Shown: piece by piece, positions 12,201 through 24,200 of the stretch | Layout: the number at the start of each line of letters is the position of its first letter | Numbering within the stretch: the stretch's first letter is position 1 | DNA from: Siderastrea radians | Taxonomy: Eukaryota; Cnidaria; Anthozoa; Scleractinia; Rhizangiidae | NCBI GenBank assembly: GCA_964017195.1 | Contig: OZ024894.1 | Location: 62,001 to 126,000 of the forward strand | Length of the DNA: 64,000 bases | Direction of reading: 5' to 3' | Made by a program: the position numbers and the translations under genes | The notes under the pieces: model-generated | What the model saw: the letters and a program-made list of their open reading frames with translations, nothing else | Databases searched by the model: none | What the model was told of the DNA's origin: nothing

Positions 12201-15200
12201 GCTCTAATTCCATGGCTAAAGAGCTATGACTTGTGAGGGTACAAAACAAAAAAATGGAGCATTCCACCAGCAGAGAAACCTTTAAAACTTGACTGAAAAA
12301 AGCATTTTTGGACGGATAATTCTCAGCACAAGTTTGGTACTAAGTGAATCACTTGGGTCACATCTTAGAGATAATTCTAGTCAAAATTTCTTTAGGGTGT
12401 ATTTGAAAGAATGTCAGTGAGTGATTTGGTTCTAAAACAAAACACTTTACCAGTGAATTGAAGGATTATACAAGGTTTTTCCTACTACATGTAGCGCAAT
12501 AAGGACTAGCAAAGCAGGGAAAAACCAGTTAACAAAACCTTGCCACAAGTAATTAATAGCCCTTAATTTTATTAAGATGGATTCTACTCAACATTCAAGC
12601 AATAAGTGCAAAACTTATTTGCTAAAAAACAACTCATAGCACAGTAACATTTTGAATACTATTTGAAACATCTCACTTTAATTCATTTCTCCAAGTGACC
12701 CAGCCATTAAATTCTCAAATGTTCTCGAGAAAATTAAAATCAAATCTCATAAGAAATATCTTAAGATAAGTGCCACTTTGTTTTGAACTTACATGAAGCA
12801 TCTTTTGAATTAAAAATAATATTGATTACTTCAAATTCAGTTTTCTCTCGTGGGGTAAGCTTGGGAGCATAAAAGAGTGGCTTGCTGTAACGATCACCTA
12901 TACCTATGCAAGATAGAAAAATTCAATTCCCTCAAACTTTGTCACAACAAAGGCTTTTGCTAACTTGTTTCAAAACTGCAACTTAAAAGTTATTTGGATT
13001 TTTATTTGTTTTGTCGAGACAGTGTTTTGTATTTTTTGCCCACCAAAGCACCCAAAATCGACCCTGAAATCCCACTCTTGTCAAAAGCCAGCAAGCCAAA
13101 ATAATAATTTATCTGTAGCAGGAAAATCTAAAGCAGGGTATTAAAATATAATCTTTCAACAGTCATTTAGAGCTGCCAGATCTGAAGGTAATTTGAACCT
13201 GCATTACTTCAAGATTTAGGTCAAATTCGTGGGCCAAAAAGTCAACGTGGTACATGGATTTACCTATCAAAACTATTATTCGGGACAAAAGTATCACTCT
13301 ACCTTAGCTCTTATCCTGAAACTAGCTTGGGTAAATAAAACAAAAAAATTTAAGAGCATCTTGAAAAGATGGCACTTGAGCTTATCGATTGACATTTTGA
13401 CCTTTTACGCTGCGAGTGCTGTCACAAACATCAGTCCAGAAATGTTCGACTGTGGGTCTAATCTCCCAAAAAATAGCCTTTTGAGCATCTCGAATATCTG
13501 TGGGATATTTATAAGTCATTACTAAGCTCCAAATGAGTATTTTTAGCAGAGGTTTATTTGAATTGCCAATGTACGTTTGACAGTTGGCAAGTTTACACAC
13601 CGCACCCGACACAATAACAGTTTTTAAAAAAAACATAGACAAGCACATCGAGAAAACTAGTGAAATAGATTGTTAACTAAATACTTGGAAGCATTTCTTA
13701 CCTTAATCTAGCCTATCTTGATAAGAGATGGGATAAGAAACGAAACGTGAATGAAACGCTCCAGCTGCTTCGAAAAATTTGCCAGGTTACATATTAACCG
13801 ACTGGCACAGGCATCCCAAGCTCGCAGAAGCATACTTCTTTGTTGTTTCCATTTTATTTTTGCTACATTTTCCCGATTCTTTTTGTTTGTTTTTACTTTG
13901 ATGCTTTGTTTTCTTACACTTTTCATTATTCATTGTAAATCAACAAGCCATCTGTCCTATCACATCTAGACATGCATGTTTCCGCTACAATTGTAAATTG
14001 AGCAATCCCATATTTCCTGTATACATGTGCACCGATTGACAATATACCGTACCTACACTGTCTTGCTGTAGTACATATAGTATTGTCAAAAGTGTAAAAA
14101 GCATTCTATCTTTTGGCTTTTCTTTGGCTTGGATGTGAACTTGCTTGAAGTTAAATATACGCAGCTGTAGAATGGTGCGTTGAAACGTGTCGCGCATGTC
14201 GAGCCCACTAATGTAGTGAGCCTAAACTGCTAGCAGTCCCTTTCTGGAAAGTGGAGGTGCGTAAAATAGCCGAGCGAAAAAGCCCAAACCTGGAGCAAAC
14301 GTCCTCTCCCCCAGTCTCTTCTCGTTTTTTTCTCCTCGCTTCAGTCTCATCGCACTGTTGATGGCTACCGCTCTTGGCCATTTCGCGTGCCCTCTCGACT
14401 ATCCAGAAAGGGACTGCTAGCAGTCTAAGTGAGCCAGAAACAGTACACTAGCGGCTCGACATGAGCGTCACATTTCAACGCGGCAGGCGATTTCGTGCTT
14501 GCTCGCTTGTTTGTTCACCTGGACTGTCCCTGAGTGGAAAGAGAGACCGCTCGTAGTCTATGTGTTATATTGGTGGTTCGACATAATTTCAAGTGGCTCA
14601 GTCTGAGTGTAACCTGTTATTTGGCTTCATGTCGCTTTGCCAAACTTGTTGGAGGAACGTGTGGTTCTAGTGCCACTGTCCATGAAATGCCCAATGTGTG
14701 GTTGTAAGAAGCTGTTAAAAAAGATATCTACATTGTAAGGCCACGCAGTACAATCCTGTCCCATTTCAGGCAGCTATTTCACTCTAATGATGTGTTACTT
14801 CCCAAGGAGTTGCGAATGGTTAAAAATAATTTAATGTAAACAATTCGTTTTGTCATAATAAAGGAAAGAAAAGGAAAATATTGTACATTTTCAGGTAGAT
14901 TGGTGCAGTTATGTTCGGAGATTATAATTGGAGAGCTTATTTGCATGAAATATGGTTTAGTACTTCTTTTTATCAAGGGATATGCTCGAGGTAAAGATTA
15001 ATTTTCACATTTTTTACAAACTAACTCTAAAACATAAACTAACTAAAACTATCAATTTTATGCATTAGTCAATTCCAGTGGTGCCGATCCCCCCCTCCCC
15101 CATGGGCATTAGTCTGGCATTTGCTCACATTTTAATCCCGGGGGTGGGGCATTTGAAATTTCTCACTGCCCGGGGTCGGGCATTTGCCTACCTCTGGGAC

Positions 15201-18200
15201 TACCCTGGGGCATTTGACACCACCCGTCAGATTTTGGTCTCGCACGTAATATATGGATATCCCAGGTGATCACTTTCATAAAAATCTTTTGCGTTTTTGG
15301 CCATTTGTTAAATACGGATTATGCGTTTTCAGTTCTTAGATAACTTAACATTATTTAAGCATTTCTTAGCTTATTAAATAACCACTTATGAATTGTGCAT
15401 GTCAAACTCAAATAAATGAACGAATAATTGAACCAAATAGTAAACCAAAAGCGACTGTCATGTACACAATTTGGCATGTTATTGATAAGTGGCATTAAAG
15501 CAAATGAACGATGGGAGGATAAACACATGGGGAAACAACCAAACAGCATTGAAAATAATCATGAGTGACACTTTCTCGTTATGATTTATGAAATCTTGAG
15601 CAGTGTTGCGTTCTGGACGATCCCGGGGATGGGGCATTTGCCTTCTTTTTTGGTCCTACCTCGGAGCATTTGACAGACTTATTTGTCCCTACCCTCGGGA
15701 ATTTGAAAAAAAAATTGGAAGCAAAAGCAAAAGCAAAAGCAAAGGCTGTTGTGCTTGCTGGACTAGGAGATGCACCATGAGTTTAGATTTTCTTTATTAA
15801 TTTTTTCCCATTTATTTTTTTCTTTCTTGGTCTACCATCTTTCTTTCTTTATTTAACCACACCGGTCAGATTGATTTCGACATTGCTGATACTAGTAGCA
15901 CGCAGGACACTTTCCACATATAAATTCAAACCTAGTTAGACTACGAAAAGTCTCTCTTTCGGCTTAGGGATAGTCCGACAAAAAAAAAGCCAACAGGCAA
16001 TCGAGCGCGCAAATCGCCTGCCGCGTTGCATGATGCGCATGTCGACTGCCCTTTCCTTCCTACGTATTATTTACTGCATCTTCAGTATTTTTCATTAATT
16101 TTATTCTTATCTATAAGTAAATTATCCATAGCCATAACATAAGCCTTATAAACGTACGCAGAAGCCTATCACAATGCAGAAATTAATGATTACTGCCTTA
16201 GTACAACAAAAAGAAAGTGAGTCGTGAGTTTGCAATCGTAAGTGAACAGAACATGTTAGCTTCTCTAAGTGTTTGATATGCAGCTTGTAAAATGCGAGGC
16301 ACAATTTACAAGCAATTTACACAGTATTTTTTTTAAAATAGGGAGAAAGAGAATGACACACCTACTTGAGATTGGGATGCCTGTGTCTAACAGTTAATAT
16401 GTAACCTGGCAAATGTTTCGAAGCGGCGAAGTTCTCGTTCACATTTTATTTAAGCTTGAACAGTAATATCACCATCTCTCTATAGACTGGATTGAGGTAA
16501 GAAAATACTTTCAAGTATTTTGTTTACAATCTATTCACTAGTTTTCTCAGTCGATGTTTTTGTTGATGTACTGATTTATAAACTGATATTGTGTCGCGTG
16601 CCGTCAGCAAACTTGCCAACTGTCAAATGTACATTTTGTAATTCAAATAAAACTCTGCTAAAAGTACTCGTTTGGAGCTTGTTAATGACTCATAAATATC
16701 CCACAGATATTAGAGATGCTTAAAAGACTATTTTTCGGGAGATTAGACCCCCAGGGGGGGTACTCCGGACTTCAAGTGACGGGGATGATCGAAGGATTTT
16801 TTTGGGTTTGAAATTTTCGATTCCGGGATTTTTTTGGGTATGAAGATTTGGCAGGTATTTTTTTGGGTGGCTTGATTTAAGTATGGATTTTTTTGGGTAT
16901 TCAAAATGATCTGAAGATTCATGGTAGTGCCCATGTATCCCGGCCGGGTAGTTCCGCAAATAAAGTACAACCAAACTTGTTCTTGCCCGGGTAGTCTTGT
17001 TTTGTTTAGAGTTGTCATTCATAATGTTGTTGTTGATCTGAAGATGTTCTTGGGTGTCCCTAGTGTTGTTAGAATGACTACCAGATAAGGAAAGGATAAA
17101 ATCATCTGGTATGATGAATTATAACCAAATACAAACATTCAATTTCTAATGGTTTTTTTTTCGTGTTCGATCATTTAATCCTTTCTGGAAATTAAGGCTC
17201 GGAATTTCGGCATGGGATTTTTTTGGGGTAAATTTTTGGTCCAGGGATTTTTTTGGGTTTTGTTGGAAGCCCTAGGGATTTTTTTGGGTATTGATTTTTG
17301 CCCCCATTCGATCATCCCCGTCACTTGAAACTCGGAGTACCCCCCCTGGGATTAGACCCACAGTCAAACATTTCTGGACTGATGTTTGTGACAGCACTCG
17401 CAGCGTAAAAGGTCAAAATATCAATCGATAAGCTCAAGTGTCATCTTTTCAAGACACTCTCAAATTTTTGTGTTTTATTTACCCAAGCTAGTCTTAGGAT
17501 AAAAGCTAAGACGGAGTGATACTTTTGTCCTGAATAATAGTTTTGATAGGTGAATCCATTTACCACATTGAATTTTTGGCCCACGAATTTGGCCTAAATT
17601 TTAAAGTACCACAACCTTATCGCGGGTTATAATTTTGGAAATTTAATAAAAATTCAAGTTCAAATTACCTTCGGATCTGGCAGCTCTAAATGACTGTTCA
17701 AAGATTATATTTTAATACCCTGCTTTAGATTTTCCTGCTACGGATATTATTTTGGCTTACAAGCTTTTGACAAAAGTTGGATTTCAGGGTCAATTTTGGG
17801 TGCTTTTGATGGGCAAATACAAAACACCACCTCGACAAAAAAACAAAAATCCAAACAACTTTTAAGTTGCAGTTTTGAAACAAGTTACCAAAACCCTTAG
17901 TTGTGACAAAGTTTGAGAAAATTGAATTTTTCTATCTTGCGTAGGTATAGGTGATCGTTATAGTAAGCCGCTCTTAAGTATTGATTAAACTTCTTTTTTA
18001 TTCAAAGTGTTACCGTGCTACGAGTATTTTTTTTGGTCACTTTATTTTTGCACTTATTGCTCGAACATTCAGTGGAAATCGTCTTGAGCCAAAGACGATG
18101 CGTGAGCTATTTTGTGGCTGTCAATGAGTGGTAAGGAAATGGTTGAATTGTAGACAAAATAGCTCAATACTAACATGTACACCGTATGTGAGTCACCAAC

Positions 18201-21200
18201 ATGAAGTACAATTATATTAACTGTACCTTTCTTTTGAGGTGCAGGAGATTGAAAACAATAAGTCCGCAAAAGGAAAACAAAGTAGGCTGGAGCAATGTAA
18301 AGAAAAATGTGTTTGAAATTCAACAACACAGCAAACCAAAATGAACCCTCTAATGTATGACCCTGAAACACAAAGTGACAACTGAAGATTAAACAGCTTA
18401 CTAATTTAGCCTTTTAATGATTGGCCAAAAGGTTTGTTGCCTCTAAATGATGAGAATCCCATGGCTGGGAGAATGACAAGACAAGGCTAAGGAGGAGGGG
18501 AAGTGAGGATGATGATAATGTTTTAACTGTTTACCACCTGATAAGGAAAGTACTGACATCTGTAACAAAGAAATCAAATTGCATGGTTGAACCCTCAGTG
18601 TCATTACGTACCTCTGACAACTTTGTTATGGAGAGGAGAAGAATGCCAAACAGAAATCCATTGTACTGAAAATGAATGTCTGGAGGATGTTAAGGTGCAT
18701 TAAATGATAACCAGATAGAACTGATAAGTTGTAAATAAAAAACAAACAGTTGTTTGTCAGTTCCTTAAATTCCAGCAGAGTTCAAGCTTGGTAATGAAAC
18801 AAAGTCATGCTCAGTAACTAAAGAAAACACAAGAGTAGATTTATAATGATGGAAATAAATCATCAAACTCTATTAAACCTTCTATTTTCTGACACAGCTG
18901 ACATCTAGCTAAGTGGCCATTTTAATCCCATTATCATGATGTCTGTTTTCACTGAAATGAGAACTATCTGAATCCATGAAACTAAACCTTGACTTTTTGC
19001 CTTTAACCTTTTAAGCCCCAATAATGATCAGCATCAAATTTCGTCTCATCAAGTCAGTGCACTACAACACATGTATACAGGCCATGAGAATTAAGTAATT
19101 CCCAAACACTCCATGCCATTTGTCTGCCACACAAGTGTGCAACTGCACTTTATTAACAACCAAAATAAAACACTTACAGATGGAGCACATCAGAGACATA
19201 GCTGTTTTCAAAGAATTAAAACTTCACTAAAACATACCTATTATTAAGTGGAAACAAAAAAACATGCAGACTGACAAAACGAACTGCCAGGTGGGTGGGG
19301 TGGGTGGGAAAACTGTTGCTTCGTGTGGTAAGAAACAAAAACTGGATCACATGACCAAGTGTGATACCTAATACTCAAACTCAGCCCCCTTTCAGTGTGC
19401 AAGAACTTCATTTCTTGCCTCTTTTGCAAGCTCGGCCAACAAGAAAACCACATGATTTAATACCAAAGATGAACTGCCTTGATGTTAAAACAAGTTCACC
19501 CAACTAGTACTTGAATACATATGGGAAACCAGTAAGGAGAATTTGTATAATGATGCTGGATGGGTCACAGTAAGCACATTAATTTTTTCTCAAAGGATAC
19601 GATCTACTATAAGCAGTCCAAAATTAAAAATAACCAACATGGCTAAGATTAAGCAATTGCGTGCTGGGGCGGAAGTCATTCTGGCAAGATGTCTGCAGTA
19701 CCTAAAAAAATAAATAAATAAAACTCTCAAAATTTAAATTTGTACTCACTGGAGACAGGTTTTGCATGTTGAATGGCATTTGTGGGAAACATGACATGTA
19801 TCACTACTGGAGCTCGCATCATATATTGTAAAACCTGAGCCTTGGCATTAGGAGTAAGCTCATTTATGCCCATGCCAATGATAACCTACCCCACAGGAAG
19901 AGATGACCCAGATCTCAGCAGAATGCAACAATTAAAAGACTGACTTAACCCTTTAAGCTCCAATAGTGATCAACATCAAATTTCTCCTTGTCAAATCACT
20001 GCACTATAACATGTACAGGTCATGAGAATTACATAAATGATCACCAACAGTGAATTGTCTTCAGTTGATGTTTCATCACCGAAGTTCTCCCAACCAGTAC
20101 TCAACAAAATGTATGGAAACAAGTAAGGAAAATTTGTATAATGATGCTGGGACTCAAAGGGTCAACAGGGAACATAAACAAACACGACAGAGAACGTCAC
20201 AAAACCAAAGGTTTAATTAGCAAAAGAATGACTCTGCATGCACGATACAGATTTTGGTACATCTCTTTGCTGTCCTCTGCAAAACAACAACGTGAAATGA
20301 CCAAATTCAAAGTTTTATGTAGAACGTGAACACACAACAGTGAATTTTCTTTTTTCTACCTGAACTGTGATGCCGTCCTTACACAGTCAGCTCGTGGATT
20401 GTTTAGCTACATTAGACAGATTGAACAAGTTGAAACTATCGTGAAGAAGTCTGAAATATTTGGAAGTCATTTTTGGAATGACAGTTTCCTTGGTGTTGCC
20501 TTCGTAATTGCTTAAGTAGGGTTCAAAATTTACTTTTATGTCCAGTTGCCCCTGGGGCAACCACAAGACTTGGTTTGGTTGCCCATAGAATATTTTGGTT
20601 GTCCAAGCTCTTGCCCCAGTTCAAGCCAAGAAACTAATACAGGTAGCTAAACAGTGAGTTTCATTAATGTTAACAAGAAAATGAAATAAAAATATAGCGA
20701 ACTGTATTCAAGAGTGTCTTAATGAAATGTTTTGACCAGCCTGTGTCCTCTTAGAGTTGTTTTTTGTCCATCAGTCATGCAAGGCTTAGCATTATAAAAA
20801 TCAACACATATCTCAGTATAGTAACAGGAAAAAACTTAGAAGTTGGAACCTCACAAAATCCCTAAAAGGTCGTTCTGCTCAAACCAGATAGTAAACGGCA
20901 TGAAAAAGTTTTACTAGGCAATCAAGAGCTTCCTTTTCCATGTTAATTAGACAAGCTTCCAGTGGTGCCATTCCAGGTTGAGCATTGCTAGCATCATGAG
21001 CCAATTTGCCTGTCTTATGCACCTCACTTATTTCATGTTTGTTGATCCCATCAAGACGAAAACTGTTGTTACCTTTTTGGCTTCCAAATGCAGATTTATC
21101 TTTTGAAAACCATCTGCAATAACTACAAAACATAGCGTTTTCTTTCTCGTGAAATTCCAGCCACGGTCTTCCAGTCTTCCACGACTCTTGAAATGTACGA

Positions 21201-24200
21201 GTTTTTTTTTAAACATTCTTGCGCCTCAGCTAACACCCGTAGTATTGCTTTGATCATCATCTTTCTTGGTGGCTTCCGAATTGTTGTTATCACCAACATC
21301 CTTCACTTTCTCACGGCCGAAGTAGCAGAAGAGGCTGGTGAATTGCCATCATCGGAACAAACATGGCAGCATCACAGAGCGGATCTCACTAGTGCATAAA
21401 GGACTACGTTTACTGGTACCAACCGCTGGTTAAAGCACAACAGGCTCATTCAAATTAATTAAATATGTTGTGCAAAACGAAGAGTTGCGGGAGAGAAAAG
21501 CCTTCCAACGGTAGCATACGTGATACTCAAGTATTTCTTCTGTGTTGTTTACTTTCCACTAACTTCTAGGTATCGTTAACTCTTCAAAGATGACAAGCTG
21601 TTGTATTTATTCAACTTTATCAATTCTTTATTAGGGACTAGTGCCATGGCAGATTGGGTTGCTCAAGGGGCAACCACTCAGCACAATTAGGTTGCCCCGT
21701 CGTAATTTTGGTTGTCCGGGACAACCAGACAACCGTTAATTTCAAACCCTGTTAAGCTCCCTAATATATCAGGCTCGTACGTTCAAGTTAATCTCCACCC
21801 CTGCACTTACTCCTTTACAGCGTACGCAAGAACCAGATCAGTGATAATGACAGATCCTCTCTGGAACAACACAGTTGGTAGGCTGACATACTCCAGCTTC
21901 CGTATGATCACCATTTGTGGATCAATAATGGCAGCCACTTGTGATAACAGATACTCAAACCATGCAAACAGAGGTGGATAATCCAGGGTCCATTGAGATG
22001 TGTTCTACCATGGAAAATAAAATAAAGGTGGATGTTGAAAAATACAAAAGTTAGTGTTCAAAAGAGTTTATGCCAACAGTAATGCAGTAACAGATCTATA
22101 CGCAGATTTACTATACATGTAAAGGCCTGGACACATGGTGCAACATTGCTGCATTGTTGTACCCTGTGTTAGACTTAGAGCAGTCTCTCTTTCCGCTCAG
22201 GGATAGTCAAAGGAAATGAACAAGCGAGCAGGTGCAAAAATCACCCGCGTCGTTGAAACATGGCATGTGTCGAGCTGCTAGCAAGTCGGAAAGAGAGCCT
22301 ACAGACTAAGCCACAGTGGTTGAATTATGTGTTCCTGTCACAATGCAAAATTCCCATTGGCTCTTTCTGGGAGATCTGTCAACTCTCCCTGGGGACTTTT
22401 CGACACTCGCCGGATTATCTGTGCAGTTTCAGTTTACAAACATGGCTTTTCTAGTCAAATTTCTTGAAATACATTAGTATTACTGAAACTGGAGCAAACG
22501 CAAGCAGAAGAACAAAGGTACTTCTATCGGGACGTGATGTCGTCACTATTGTGCCGACATCGGCACAGATGCCGATGAACACATGTGTTTCGGCAAAAGT
22601 TATTGAAATGAATGATCTTGTCATATATCATCCATACAATTGAAAGAAGACAACCAGGGGTGCTTGAAAGACATTTCAGAAGGAAAGTTTAAAATGATAT
22701 TCAGTTTTTCCACCCGAATAACGAAAGCTTTAACACAGGGCTTTTAAGCTGGTCCTCCTACAGTTTTTTTTTTTGGTGCTAAAATCAAAATCAAAATCCC
22801 TCTCACAAAGACCAGCAATAAGGCAACATGTCCTGCTGCTTAGAAAGATGATATATGACAAAGTGGCAGGAAGGTAAGAGGAGGAATTCTATTGGACATG
22901 CTTAATTGGCTTGAAAGATAATAATGAAATTGACATTTAAAAATCACTCGGCCATCCATCCATACATGCATGCATACATACTAAAAACTCTGTAAAGTAC
23001 CTACCTCATAATACCACTTGGACAGAGGCAGGCTGTTTGTAATGGCAAGCCAGTTCCGATGGACTTCAAAATCACTGGAATGGCTAAAAATATCACGGAA
23101 AGAAAAGGCAACACAACACAAAAGCAATACAAAGAAATGTCATTCAATTTCCATTCTTAAAATTATTTTCCCATAGAATATTTTTAATATACAACCCACA
23201 AGCATTATCAGTGGATAGGGTTCTAACTTTTGAGTCTGTGGACGAAATCCTATGGTGTGAACATTCAAATAAAACCTCTTTAGCAGTACTTTCACATGGT
23301 ACTATTTCTATATAAGTATGTTACAAAGTGTAATTTGAAATTTGTCTTGAATTTTGATTTAGGCACTCTTGGGAGTAAAGAGGTCAAACAGCCCAACTTC
23401 TTGCTGGAAACTAACATCAATTATCCACCCGCTTGAATATAAACCATCTTAGCATGTGCCTTAGCATAAGAGGAGATAACCAACATGAATTCATGCAAAC
23501 ATATCAAGCAGATAGGAGTAAAAAGCCAATAACCTCAGCCAAGACAACAATAATTAATTCACTCTCTTTGACGTCACTGGTAATACAATCACTGTAAGTT
23601 ATTATTGTTAAGAGTAATTAATCTGAATGTACAATATTAAGTACAGCTGTGAATGATTTATAGTGTCACAAAGATTTCACTTTGCCAATATAGCATTTAT
23701 ATTTATTGAAGAATATTTGACTGTTACTAGTAAATAATGTTATTTAACTTAGCAAGTCAATAATTGCCACAGGCTAATATAATTTAATGCTGGTGGGTTT
23801 GCTGATAAAAACATGGCTGCAAAATGTTACTTGTACATGCAATGTAAAAAATAATAACACTAATAATAATTATAATTGTTGATCAAGCAATCTGAATCCT
23901 TAGTTGATCAATGATACACCTGCATATTCAACTATGATTAAAAAGCAGATGTGTTAAGTGCTAACAAATGTAAATATAACATAGAGAAACACCACTACCC
24001 AAAGCTGTAAAAGTATGATCCCTGACATCCACACCAACCAACTTTAGTTATTAAATTTCTTGGCTTTACAACAAAACTTTTATACTCATTTACAGCAACA
24101 AGGAGCATTCCTGAATAGATTTGCAAAACAATTACATTAAGTGATCTACGACAAGCCTTTGTTCTAACCTAGTTTTTGTTCCTTTTTAGGAAATAACTGT

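Noticed and set aside
19741..19900. Open minus-strand stretch [20 protein letters not shown] with an acceptor-like start and a GTGAGT donor
   Set aside because: It is not needed for ALG8 (exons 3 and 4 join in phase without it) and matches no family I recognise; probably chance.
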